From Geodermatophilus obscurus (GTDB lineage Bacteria; Actinomycetota; Actinomycetes; Mycobacteriales; Geodermatophilaceae): a stretch of DNA of 52,307 bases. The stretch is taken from assembly GCF_900143215.1 (NCBI RefSeq), contig NZ_FRDM01000027.1, positions 1 through 52,307 of the forward strand, read 5' to 3'. Below the pieces are notes generated by a model that had not been told where the DNA came from, searched no databases, and worked only from the letters and a program-made list of their open reading frames with translations. A program made the translations under genes and the position numbers. This document shows, one piece after another, positions 40,814 through 48,458 of this stretch (its first letter is position 1; every line of letters begins with the position of its first letter).

Positions 40814-41235
40814 CGCACGCCCGGCGACGGCTCGGTGTCGACGTGGCCCAGTTCCGGCCGTGGCGCCAGCGGGCCGCAGAGGAAGACGAAGGTCGCCGTC
40901 GTCGAGGAGTCGTTGACGATCCGGTGCCGCACCCCGATCGGGATGTGGACGGCGGACTCGCTCGTCAGCCGCCGCTCCTCGCCGTCCAGGGTCACCAGGA
41001 CGTCACCGCTCTGGCAGTAGAGGAACTCCTCCGAGTACGGGTGCCAGTGCTCGGTGACGACCTCGCCGGGCTCGAGGGTGAGGGTGCCCATGAAACCGGC
41101 GGTGGAGCCGACGCTGGCCGGCGACAGCAGGACGCGGATGTCGCCGCCGCGCCGGCGGTTGGGGGGCGTGTCGGCGCGGTGGACGGTGGGTCCGCAGCGC
41201 ACCTTGGCCGACGGGGGGTGCTGGATGGTGGTCAT
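40810..41235 (-). CDS. Cupin protein (CurC/WhiE ORFII-like)
   Basis: A protein of 141 residues with a single cupin barrel. Motif 1 is [19 protein letters not shown] (residues about 63-81) with the metal-binding His, His and Glu, and motif 2 is [13 protein letters not shown] with a third His. Cupins of this type lie next to KS-alpha in spore-pigment clusters (whiE, cur, sch) and are thought to help polyketide folding or cyclisation. The exact reaction is not established. It overlaps KS-alpha and the acyltransferase-like gene by 4 nt. Confidence 0.9.
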   Translation of the reverse strand: MTTIQHPPSAKVRCGPTVHRADTPPNRRRGGDIRVLLSPASVGSTAGFMGTLTLEPGEVVTEHWHPYSEEFLYCQSGDVLVTLDGEERRLTSESAVHIPIGVRHRIVNDSSTTATFVFLCGPLAPRPELGHVDTEPSPGVR

Positions 41236-42194
41236 GTCTCTCCTCCGGTGGGGACGGGCACCGCGGGAGCGGGCTCTGGGGGTGTGGTCGGGAGCGGCGT
41301 CCCGGGCCCGGCGGCGAGGTGCACCGGGAGGCCGGGGTGGACCTGGCGGACGAGGGGTCCCAGCACCGGGACGGCGGCCACCTCGACGACCTCGGTCGCC
41401 CCCGCCTCGACCAGCGCGCGGGAGGTGGCCTCCCACTGCACGGGCGAGGTGAGGTGGGCGCGCAGGCAGCGGGCGAGCTGCTCGGGATCCCGGGTCGGCC
41501 GGCCGTCGGCGTTGGGGACGACGGTCACGTCCGGCTCGGACCACTCGAGGTCGGCGAGGGCGGCGTCGAGGTGCCGGGCGATCGGCGCGACCAGCGGGCC
41601 GTGGCAGGCGGTGCGCCCGGGCAGCCGGACCAGGTCCAGCCCGGCGGCGAGCACGGTCTCCCGGGCCCGGGCCAGCGCCTCGCAGCCGCCGGCGAGCAGG
41701 ACCTGGGACGGCCCGTCGACCGCCGCGACCGCCAGCGCCCCGGTGTCGCCGATGTCCTCGACGACCTTGCGGGCCACCTCGCCGGCGCCGGGCCCGACGA
41801 CGGCCGCCATGCCCGCGCAGGACGGGCGCGGCGACAGCGACAGCAGCTCGGCGCGCCAGTGGACCAGCTCCACGACCTGGTCCAGGGGGAGCGCGCCGAC
41901 GGCGACGAGGGCGGCGTACTCGCCCACCCCGTGCCCGGCGACGACGACCGGCCGCAGGCCGCGCGCGGTCAGGCTGCGGTAGCCGGCGACCCCGCTGACC
42001 ACGACCTCGACGTGGGCGGCCGTGGTGTCGCAGCAGAGGTTGAGCGGGTCGCGCCACCACGTGGCCACGTCGCGCCCCACCACCGCGGAGGCCTCGTCGA
42101 CCACCGCGCGGGCCGCCGCGTCCTCGAGCCAGGCGTCGACCGCGCCGGCCCGGACGCCGGCCTCCCCGGCGAGGACGACGGCGGTGCCGGTCAC
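41232..42194 (-). CDS. Malonyl acyltransferase-like protein lacking the nucleophile serine
   Basis: A protein of 320 residues with the FabD fold. The canonical GHSLGEY nucleophile elbow reads GHGVGEY, so the serine is Gly89 (codon GGG). The N-terminal GQGSQ oxyanion-hole motif is also absent (LAGEAGVRAG). The carboxylate-binding arginine region (VHWRAELL, Arg114) and His198 (TACHGPL) remain. It probably cannot form an acyl-enzyme and may be a structural or scaffolding protein, or bind acyl-ACP without transfer. GTG at 42192-42194 overlaps the upstream cyclase stop. Its C-terminus is Pro-rich. It resembles neither a pseudogene with stops nor a truncated protein. Confidence 0.85.
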   Translation of the reverse strand: MTGTAVVLAGEAGVRAGAVDAWLEDAAARAVVDEASAVVGRDVATWWRDPLNLCCDTTAAHVEVVVSGVAGYRSLTARGLRPVVVAGHGVGEYAALVAVGALPLDQVVELVHWRAELLSLSPRPSCAGMAAVVGPGAGEVARKVVEDIGDTGALAVAAVDGPSQVLLAGGCEALARARETVLAAGLDLVRLPGRTACHGPLVAPIARHLDAALADLEWSEPDVTVVPNADGRPTRDPEQLARCLRAHLTSPVQWEATSRALVEAGATEVVEVAAVPVLGPLVRQVHPGLPVHLAAGPGTPLPTTPPEPAPAVPVPTGGET

Positions 42195-42694
42195 GTCGCC
42201 GGCTCCTCGGACCGGGTGGCGGCCGCCGCCTCCACCTTCTCCTTGATGATGCCCATCTGGACCTTGCTGTTGGCGTCGATCCGCCGGGTCATCCCCTCGG
42301 TGTCGATGGGCGCCTCCGGGCGCATCCGGAAGTCCTGCACCCAGCGCATCCGGGTGCCGGACCCCTCCGGGGCGTAGTTCCACCGGATGTCCATGAACTC
42401 GAAGGGGCCGGGCTCCACCCGGCGGGCGCGCACCTCGTGGGCCGCCTCGTCGAGCGTGCGCTCGGAGACCCAGCTCCAGACCCGCCCGTTGTCGTCCGGG
42501 TGCATCGTGAGGCGGAACTGGAACCAGTTCTCGGTCGAGTCGAGGATCTCCACCGCGGCGTACTCGGTGAACAGGTCCGGCCACGTCGGCAGGTCGTTGG
42601 TCATCGCCCAGACGTGGTCGATCGGGGCGTCGATGTAGATCGAGTTGTCCGTGTGCCCGGCGGTCTCGGTGCCCGGCTCGACAGTGCTGCTCAC
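42191..42694 (-). CDS. Mono-domain aromatase/cyclase (SRPBCC, WhiE ORFVI-like)
   Basis: A protein of 167 residues. The stretch DNSIYIDAPIDHVWAMTND followed by WPDLFTEYAAVEIL is the typical N-terminal pattern of START/SRPBCC aromatase-cyclases in type II PKS clusters, and MRWVQDFRMRPEAP with the preceding MDIRWNY lines the cavity in the family. It should close and aromatise the first ring of the nascent polyketide on the ACP. ATG at 42692-42694 has AGGAGG upstream. The 115-nt gap from the ACP gene contains a long hairpin. Confidence 0.93.
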   Translation of the reverse strand: MSSTVEPGTETAGHTDNSIYIDAPIDHVWAMTNDLPTWPDLFTEYAAVEILDSTENWFQFRLTMHPDDNGRVWSWVSERTLDEAAHEVRARRVEPGPFEFMDIRWNYAPEGSGTRMRWVQDFRMRPEAPIDTEGMTRRIDANSKVQMGIIKEKVEAAAATRSEEPAT

Positions 42695-42744
42695 GGGGGT
42701 TCCTCCTGGGGTGTCGATGGGATGGAGCGGCGGCCTCCGGCCCT

Positions 42745-42797
42745 GGCCCCGTCCAGAGGCTCGCGCCGAGCTTGCGAGGCGTGAGGAGGACGGGGCC
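42745..42797 (-). promoter_or_regulatory. Intra-operon hairpin between ACP and aromatase genes
   Basis: Perfectly complementary 10-nt arms ggccccgtcc (42745-42754) and ggacggggcc (42788-42797) enclose a region that itself can pair (ggctcgc with gcgaggc-like segments). It is the only sizeable gap in the operon and lies just after the ACP stop. It may stabilise or terminate ACP mRNA, or it may be a dispersed palindrome. Confidence 0.6.
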
Positions 42798-42809
42798 CTC
42801 TTTCCTTAC

Positions 42810-43070
42810 TCAGGCCATCCCGGCCGAGCGCTGGGCGGCGTCGACCTGCTCGACGATCTGGCCGAGCGTGTAGTGCTCCGGGTTGTCGTCGGGCATCTCG
42901 GTGCCGAAGCGGTCCTGCAGCTCGGTCTGCATGGACAGGAAGGCCAGCGAGTCCAGGCCGATGTCGGCGAAGTGGGCGTCCGGGTCGGTCGTGTGCGACG
43001 TCGTGGGCAGCCCCGCCTTCTCGCTGAGCAGGGTCATGAGGTCGCTGAGAGTGAAGGTCGTGTCGGGCAC
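42810..43070 (-). CDS. Acyl carrier protein of the type II PKS
   Basis: A protein of 86 residues, the normal ACP size. The phosphopantetheine attachment serine is Ser41 in DIGLDSLAFLSM. It carries the growing poly-beta-ketone. GTG at 43068-43070 is selected because GGAAGGA lies about 9-10 nt upstream and the ACP fold then begins properly (TFTLSDLMTLL). The start lies 37 nt inside the 3' end of the biotin carboxylase gene, a longer overlap than elsewhere in the operon. A hairpin follows the stop. Confidence 0.95.
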   Translation of the reverse strand: MPDTTFTLSDLMTLLSEKAGLPTTSHTTDPDAHFADIGLDSLAFLSMQTELQDRFGTEMPDDNPEHYTLGQIVEQVDAAQRSAGMA

Positions 43071-44554
43071 GGTGTCGGTCCTTCCGGTGGGGTGGAGTCC
43101 GGCTGCGCGTCTGCAGCCGGGGTCTGGACGAGGGACAGGGAGCCGCGGGCGGCGGCCGGGAGGCCCGGCTCCGGGGCGTCGGCGAGCGACGCGGCACGGG
43201 CGAGCACCTCGGGCAGCTGCCGGTCGAGGAACTGGATGTCGTGGCGGTCGGCGGTGACGTCGGGGTCCCGCAGCAGGGCCCGGTGCAGCGCGACGGTGGT
43301 GTGCACACCGGGGCCCTCGACCCGCAGCTCGGCCAGCGCGCGGTCCATCCGGCGGATGGCCTGCTCGCGGTCCGGAGCCCAGACGACGAGCTTGCCGAGC
43401 AGCGAGTCGTAGTCCGGGGGGACGGTGTCGCCCTGCCGGTAGCCGGTGTCGAACCGGGTCCACGGCCCGTTCGGCACCTGCAGGACGTCGAGCCGGCCGG
43501 GTGCCGGCGCGAAGCCCCGGGCGGGGTCCTCGGCGTTGATCCGGCACTCGATGGCCGCACCGCGGGGGACGACGTCGGCCTGGGTCAGCTGCAGGCGCCG
43601 GCCGGCGCAGACCAGGATCTGCTCGCGGACGAGGTCCACGCCGGTGAGCAGCTCGGTGACCGGGTGCTCGACCTGGATCCGGGCGTTCATCTCCATGAAG
43701 TAGGCCGATCCGGACTCGTCGACCAGGAACTCCATCGTCCCGGCGCCGGTGTAGCCCACCGACAGCGCGCCGTGGACCGCCAGCCGGCCGAGCTCCGCGC
43801 GCTGCTCGACGCTGAGGTGGCCGGCCGGCCCCTCCTCGAGGAGCTTCTGGTGCCGCCGCTGCAGCGAGCAGTCGCGCTCGCCGAGGGAGACGCCGTTGCC
43901 GTGGGTGTCGCAGAGGACCTGCACCTCCACGTGCCGCGCCCGGGCGAGGTGGCGCTCGACGTAGACGGCGGGGTCGCGGAACACCGCGCGGGCGGTGGCG
44001 CGGGTGGTGGTGAACGCGTCGGCCAGGTCCTGCGCCTCGCGGACGACGGTCATGCCCCGCCCGCCGCCGCCGGCCGCCGCCTTGATGATCAGCGGGTAGC
44101 CGATCCGCGCGGCGACCTCCCGGGCCTCGTCGACGCTGCCCACCGGTTCGACGACACCGGGCAGCAGCGGCAGGCCGGCGTCGGCCATGAGCCGGCGCGC
44201 GGTGGCCTTGTTGCCCATCTGCTGCATCACCGCCGGCGGCGGGCCGACGAAGGTCAGCCCCTCCGCGGCGCAGATCTCGGCGAAGTCCGGGTCCTCCGAC
44301 AGGAAGCCGTAGCCGGGGTGGACCGCGTCCGCGCCGGTCCGCAGCGCCGCCTCCACGATGTTGGCCACGTGCAGGTAGCTGCGCCGCGGCGCGGGCGGCC
44401 CGATGTGCACGGCCTCGTCCGCCAGGTCGACGACGGCGGAGTTCCGGTCGGAGGTCGAGTACACGGCGACGACCTCGATGCCGAGCTCGCGGCAGGCACG
44501 GGCCACCCGGACGGCGATCTCGCCGCGGTTGGCGATGAGCATGCGGCCGATCAC
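43034..44554 (-). CDS. accC: Biotin carboxylase subunit of acetyl-CoA carboxylase
   Basis: A protein of 506 residues. It has the N-terminal MLIANRGEIAVRVARACRELG pattern (in parts), the ATP-grasp loop KAAAGGGGRGM, the carboxylase motifs VERHLARARHVEVQVL and GAGTMEFLVD, and FMEMNARIQVEHPVTE. The last 45-50 residues are Pro/Ala-rich and non-conserved. It carboxylates biotin on the BCCP encoded immediately upstream with ATP and bicarbonate. Together with BCCP and AccDA it supplies malonyl-CoA for the polyketide synthase. It overlaps the BCCP gene by 4 nt and the ACP gene by 37 nt. Confidence 0.96.
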   Translation of the reverse strand: MIGRMLIANRGEIAVRVARACRELGIEVVAVYSTSDRNSAVVDLADEAVHIGPPAPRRSYLHVANIVEAALRTGADAVHPGYGFLSEDPDFAEICAAEGLTFVGPPPAVMQQMGNKATARRLMADAGLPLLPGVVEPVGSVDEAREVAARIGYPLIIKAAAGGGGRGMTVVREAQDLADAFTTTRATARAVFRDPAVYVERHLARARHVEVQVLCDTHGNGVSLGERDCSLQRRHQKLLEEGPAGHLSVEQRAELGRLAVHGALSVGYTGAGTMEFLVDESGSAYFMEMNARIQVEHPVTELLTGVDLVREQILVCAGRRLQLTQADVVPRGAAIECRINAEDPARGFAPAPGRLDVLQVPNGPWTRFDTGYRQGDTVPPDYDSLLGKLVVWAPDREQAIRRMDRALAELRVEGPGVHTTVALHRALLRDPDVTADRHDIQFLDRQLPEVLARAASLADAPEPGLPAAARGSLSLVQTPAADAQPDSTPPEGPTPCPTRPSLSATS

Positions 44555-45084
44555 CGGGCCCGTCCCGTCGGCCGCAGGCGCATGAGGACCTGGTCGTACT
44601 CGACCGACTCGGTGTCGCCGACGAGGACCTCGGCGACCACCCCGGCCTCGTCGGCGAGGATCGGGTTCATCAGCTTCATCGCCTCGACGATCCCGACGGT
44701 CTGTCCCGGCTCGACCTCGTCGCCGACGCGGACGAAGGGGTCGGCGCCGGGGGACGGCGCCGCGTAGAAGGTGCCGACGAGGGGCGAGCGGACCGCCCCC
44801 GCCGCCTCGGCCGCCTCCGCGGCGGCGTCGGTCCGGTCACCGGCAGCGGCCGGCGGAGGCGGCGCCGGGGTCACGGGCGCGGGGGAGCCGGTCGCCGCGG
44901 CGTCGGTGGCCCACTCGACCTCGATGGCGCGGTCGCCGTCGCGCACGGTCAACCGGCGCAGCTCGCCGGGGAGGCTGCGGGCCAGCGCCACGACCTCGCC
45001 GTGCAGGTCCCGGGCCCCCTCGCCCGGCTCCGCTGCAGGGGTGGCGCTCATCCGCGGGGAGAGTTCGCTGGGGTGCACGGTCAT
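44551..45084 (-). CDS. accB: Biotin carboxyl carrier protein
   Basis: A protein of 177 residues with the biotinyl domain at the C-terminus. The biotinylated lysine is Lys137 in EAMKLMN, preceded by the PLVGTFYAAPSPGADPFVRVGDEV region (in parts) typical of AccB. The central part is a Pro/Ala linker that lets the domain swing between AccC and AccDA. ATG at 45082-45084 overlaps the accDA stop (ATGA). A second ATG 11 codons later is possible. Confidence 0.95.
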   Translation of the reverse strand: MTVHPSELSPRMSATPAAEPGEGARDLHGEVVALARSLPGELRRLTVRDGDRAIEVEWATDAAATGSPAPVTPAPPPPAAAGDRTDAAAEAAEAAGAVRSPLVGTFYAAPSPGADPFVRVGDEVEPGQTVGIVEAMKLMNPILADEAGVVAEVLVGDTESVEYDQVLMRLRPTGRAR

Positions 45085-46793
45085 CCCTCCACCGGCTGCA
45101 GGGTGCGGTCGACGTCCCCGCCGATGCGGTCGAGGCGACGGGACCGGCTGTCCAGCAGCGTCGCCACGTCGAGGCGGCAGACGTCGTCGAGCTCGCGGAC
45201 CAGGGCCTGCCGCAGCAGGCGGGCGGCCGCGGCGGGGTCGGTGTGGGCGCCGCCCGGCGGCTCGGGCACCACCGAGGTGGCGATGCCTGACGTCCGCAGG
45301 TGGGCCGCGCCCAGCCGCATCGCGCGGGCGGCGGTCGGTGCGGCCACCGCCGTCCGCCACAGGATCGCCGCGCACCCCTCGGGGCTGATGACCGACAGGT
45401 AGGCGTTCTCCAGCACCAGCAGCCGGTCGGAGGTGCACAGCGCCAGCGCGCCGCCGCTGCCGCCCTCCCCGGTGACCACGGAGACGACCGGGACCCGCAG
45501 CCGGCTGCTGCGCATGATCGTCTCGGCGATCGCGTGCGACTGCCCGCGCTCCTCGGCCTCGGGCCCCGGGTGGGCGCCGGGGGTGTCGACGAGGGTGACG
45601 ACCGGGAACCCGAAGGTCTCGGCGTGGTCGAGCAGCCGCAGCGCCTTGCGGTAGCCCTCGGGGTGCGGCATCCCGAAGTTGCGGGCGACCCGCTCGCGGA
45701 CCGTGTGGCCCTTCTCCTGGCCGATGACGACGACGGTGCGGCCGCCGATCGAGGCGACCCCGCCGACCACGGCGGCGTCGTCGGCGAAGGCCCGGTCGCC
45801 GTGCAGCTCGACGAAGTCGTCGAACGCCGTGTGCAGGTAGTCCAGGGTCGTCGGCCGGTCCACGTCCCGCGCCCGCTGGACGACGTCCCACGGGTCGGCC
45901 TCCTCCGCGTCGCTCGCGGCGACGTGGGCCGCCCCGCCGTCGTCCGGTGCCCCGTCGGGGACGCCGGACCCGTGCAGGGCGAGCAGCCGGACCAGCAGCG
46001 GCCGCAGGTCACCACGGTTCTCGACCCGGTCGACCAGGCCGTGCGCGAGGAGGAACTCGGCGGTCTGGAAGTCGGCGGGCAGCTCGGCGCGGATGGTCTC
46101 CTGGACCACGCGCGGCCCGGCGAAGCCGACGTGCGCGCCCCGCTCGCCGACCAGCACGGATGCGAGGGTGGCGAAAGAGGCGGACACGCCCCCGTAGGTC
46201 GGGTCGGTGAGGACGCACACCGAGAGCAGGCCGGCCTCGCGGAGCCGGCCGAACGCCTCGCTGACGCGGGCCATCTGGAACAGGGAGAAGACGCCCTCCT
46301 GCATCCGGGCACCGCCGCTGGCGCAGACGGTCACCAGGGGCAGGCCGCGCTCGAGGGCCAGCTCGGCAGCGCCGCTCACCCGGCGGCCGACCTCGACGCC
46401 CATGCTGCCGCCGAGGAAGGCGAAGTCCATGACCGCGACGACCGTCTCGGCACCGCCGATGCGGGCCAGGCCGACCACGACGGCCTCCGACTCGCCGGAG
46501 CGGCGCGCGGCGTCGGCCAGCCGGTCGGGGTAGTCGCGCAGGTCGGTGAAGGACAGCGGGTCGGGCGCGCCCGGTTGGAACGCCACCTCCGTGAAGCTGC
46601 CCGGGTCGGTGAGCAGGACGATCCGGGCCCGCGCGCTCAGCCGGAGGTGGTGGTCGCACTCCGGGCATACGTGCAGGTTGCGGTCGAGCCGCTTGCGGTA
46701 CAGCAGCCACCCGCAGTCGGGGCAGCACACCCATCCGGCCGGCTCGGGCGCGGCCCCGACGGCTGCAGCCGTGGTCGGCGAGGAACGTGTCAT
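45081..46793 (-). CDS. accDA: Fused acetyl-CoA carboxylase carboxyltransferase (AccD-AccA)
   Basis: A protein of 570 residues that joins AccD-like (about 1-275) and AccA-like (about 300-570) halves. The AccD zinc ribbon is C24-x2-C27-x15-C43-x2-C46. GGSMGVEVGRRVSGA and CASGGARMQEG mark the beta subunit core, while GHTVRERVARNFGMPHPEGYRKALR (in parts), DTPGAHPG and VTGEGGSGGALAL mark the alpha part. It transfers the carboxyl from BCCP to acetyl-CoA. ATG at 46791-46793 is chosen because the zinc ribbon then begins 23 residues in. Acyl-CoA carboxylase clusters usually lie elsewhere in actinobacteria, so its place here suggests dedicated malonyl-CoA supply. Confidence 0.95.
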   Translation of the reverse strand: MTRSSPTTAAAVGAAPEPAGWVCCPDCGWLLYRKRLDRNLHVCPECDHHLRLSARARIVLLTDPGSFTEVAFQPGAPDPLSFTDLRDYPDRLADAARRSGESEAVVVGLARIGGAETVVAVMDFAFLGGSMGVEVGRRVSGAAELALERGLPLVTVCASGGARMQEGVFSLFQMARVSEAFGRLREAGLLSVCVLTDPTYGGVSASFATLASVLVGERGAHVGFAGPRVVQETIRAELPADFQTAEFLLAHGLVDRVENRGDLRPLLVRLLALHGSGVPDGAPDDGGAAHVAASDAEEADPWDVVQRARDVDRPTTLDYLHTAFDDFVELHGDRAFADDAAVVGGVASIGGRTVVVIGQEKGHTVRERVARNFGMPHPEGYRKALRLLDHAETFGFPVVTLVDTPGAHPGPEAEERGQSHAIAETIMRSSRLRVPVVSVVTGEGGSGGALALCTSDRLLVLENAYLSVISPEGCAAILWRTAVAAPTAARAMRLGAAHLRTSGIATSVVPEPPGGAHTDPAAAARLLRQALVRELDDVCRLDVATLLDSRSRRLDRIGGDVDRTLQPVEG

Positions 46794-46821
46794 GACGGCC
46801 TCCCAGTCGCTCGGAGCGGTC

Positions 46822-47148
46822 TCACTCCGGGGCCGACGTCCAGTGGTAGAAGCGACGGGCCATCGCGTCCTGCGGTGAGCGCCAGTTGGGGTCGTACGCC
46901 TCGATGTAGGGCTTGAGGTCATCGCTGACGGCGCGGAAGGCCGGCAGGGACTGGGCGATGCGCATCGCCTCGGGCGCCGGCCGGTCGAAGTCGATGAGGT
47001 GCACGTAGAGGCCGTGGAACTGGTACAGCGACCGGTTCCGCACGCCGATCTCGTGGGGCATCGAGGTGGCGTCGTAGCGGCCGAAGACGGCGGCGACGTC
47101 GTCCGCGTCGTGCGGCGACATCTTCGCGATGATCATGGTCTGGTGCAC
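46822..47148 (-). CDS. TcmI-family polyketide cyclase (first gene of the operon)
   Basis: A protein of 108 residues, the standard single-domain TcmI length. The family features are IIAKMSPHDADDVAAVFGRYDA, SLYQFHGLYVHLIDF and the closing SPQDAMARRFYHWT. TcmI-type cyclases catalyse second- or later-ring closure of aromatic polyketides. GTG at 47146-47148 has GGGAG upstream. A start at the internal ATG four codons later is possible. It is the first gene after the divergent regulators and 28 nt ahead of accDA. Confidence 0.92.
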   Translation of the reverse strand: MHQTMIIAKMSPHDADDVAAVFGRYDATSMPHEIGVRNRSLYQFHGLYVHLIDFDRPAPEAMRIAQSLPAFRAVSDDLKPYIEAYDPNWRSPQDAMARRFYHWTSAPE

Positions 47149-47533
47149 GGGGGACTCCCAGCTCGCTGCGGCCCGGGGAGGGGCTCGGGGGATGCGACGA
47201 CGCTAGGTCGACGCCGGGACCAACGGCATCGGCCACAGGTCCAGTTCGAGGGCAGGCCCACAGGGGCGGGTGGTGTGCGACCGGTCCGTCCGGAGGAGCA
47301 CGGACGTCGTCCGGAGGGTGCGGTCGGCTCCTCCCTGGGGACCGTCTCCCTCCGACCTGTGGGTGTACGACCCCCCACGCGGGTGGGGCCGACCCGCGAC
47401 CTGGGTATGAACTCGCCGGTGGTTTCGCCCTTGCCCTGCGTACAGGTGTGGCGACGGGTACCGGAGCGGCCTAACTTCCGGAGCCGACCCGGCAGCGCCC
47501 GACCCAGGACGGGCAGGAGCGGAGCTGACACGC
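47149..47533. promoter_or_regulatory. Divergent promoter region between polyketide operon and LuxR regulator
   Basis: This 385-nt gap holds no convincing gene. Inverted copies of a 9-mer occur as ccacaggtc (47233-47241) and gacctgtgg (47354-47362), with a related cccacagg at 47257-47264. A short hairpin ccccac/gtgggg lies at 47373-47388. The inverted 9-mers could be sites for one of the two LuxR-type regulators. I could not place a confident -35/-10 pair for either direction. Confidence 0.45.
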
Positions 47534-48262
47534 ATGACAGAACCGGATGACGCCGTCCCCGACTCGGCTGTGTCGGGCGCCGGCCCGCCGGTCCGCGTGC
47601 TCATCTGCGACGACCACGAGGTCCTGCGCCAGGGTCTGCGCACCGTCCTGCGCCGCATCCCCGGGCTCGACGTCGTGGCCGAGGCGGACTGCGTCCGCGA
47701 GGCGCTGTCGCTGGCCGGCACGCTCCGGCCGGACGTCACCCTGGTGGGCCTCGACGGGCAGGGGACGTTGCTGCAGGACCTGGTGCGGGAGCTGACCGGG
47801 ATGGGCATCCGGGTCGTGCTGCTCGGCGAGGCCGGTGCCGGCAGCGACCTGGTCGACGTCCTGCGGGCGGGAGCGCGCGGCTACGTGCACACGACCGCCA
47901 GCCCGCACCGGCTGGTGGAGTGCGTGCGAGCGGTGGCCCGCGGGGAGACCGTGCTCGACGCCAGCGTCACCGGGGAGCTGCTGCACCGCCTGGACGACGC
48001 GACGCGGACGGCCGGCGGGGACCGGGCGGCGACCCACGGACCGCTGACCGCCCGGCAGCAGGCGGTGGCCGAGCTGGTGGCGGAGGGCCTGACCAACGCG
48101 GAGATCGCCGCCCGCCTGGAGGTGAGCAGGGCCACCGTCAAGGGCCACATCACGGTGGCGCTGCGGCGGCTCGGACTGCGGGACCGCACGCAGCTGGCGA
48201 TCCACGTGCACCGCAGCGCGGGCCCGGGCACGGGGTGGGAGGCCTCACCGGCTCCGGGCTGA
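47534..48262 (+). CDS. LuxR-type regulator with a degenerate (aspartate-less) receiver
   Basis: A protein of 242 residues built as a NarL/FixJ response regulator. The receiver has the acidic pair at Asp26-Asp27 (ICDDHE), but the phosphoacceptor position in PDVTLVGLDGQG is Gly72. The conserved lysine is also missing (GYVHTTAS for GYLxKxA). The C-terminal LuxR helix-turn-helix (LTARQQAVAELVAEGLTNAEIA, then VSRATVKGHITVALRRLGL) is intact. It is therefore an orphan pseudo-receiver regulator, likely phosphorylation-independent. ATG at 47534 has GGAGCGGAG. It faces away from the polyketide operon and is the best candidate for its activator. Confidence 0.9.
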   Translation: MTEPDDAVPDSAVSGAGPPVRVLICDDHEVLRQGLRTVLRRIPGLDVVAEADCVREALSLAGTLRPDVTLVGLDGQGTLLQDLVRELTGMGIRVVLLGEAGAGSDLVDVLRAGARGYVHTTASPHRLVECVRAVARGETVLDASVTGELLHRLDDATRTAGGDRAATHGPLTARQQAVAELVAEGLTNAEIAARLEVSRATVKGHITVALRRLGLRDRTQLAIHVHRSAGPGTGWEASPAPG

Positions 48263-48340
48263 GTTCCGGGTCCGGGGGGAGCTGCTGGGCGCCCCGGGGC
48301 ACTCCACGGGTACGTCGCTGGGAAAAGGCTGGGAACCGGC

Positions 48341-48371
48341 TGGACAGAACCTGCCGGTGTGAGGTTAGAGT
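48341..48371 (+). promoter_or_regulatory. Weak candidate promoter upstream of the second LuxR-type gene
   Basis: TGGACA at 48341-48346 and TAGAGT at 48366-48371 are 19 nt apart, a long spacer, and lie 88 nt before the start of the second regulator. A 7-bp hairpin (48417-48423 with 48428-48434) follows in the leader. This suggests the second regulator can be transcribed on its own. Confidence 0.3.
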
Positions 48372-48458
48372 CGCTCCAGTCCGGAGGAAACGGACGCGTG
48401 TCGGATCTGTCGGCTCGTCAGGCAGGAGCCTGACCGGGGCGGACACAGGGGGAACGGC

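Noticed and set aside
47403..47408. GGGTAT as a stress-sigma (SigB/SigF-type) -10 element before the first LuxR gene
   Set aside because: No matching GTTT-type -35 element lies at the required distance upstream.
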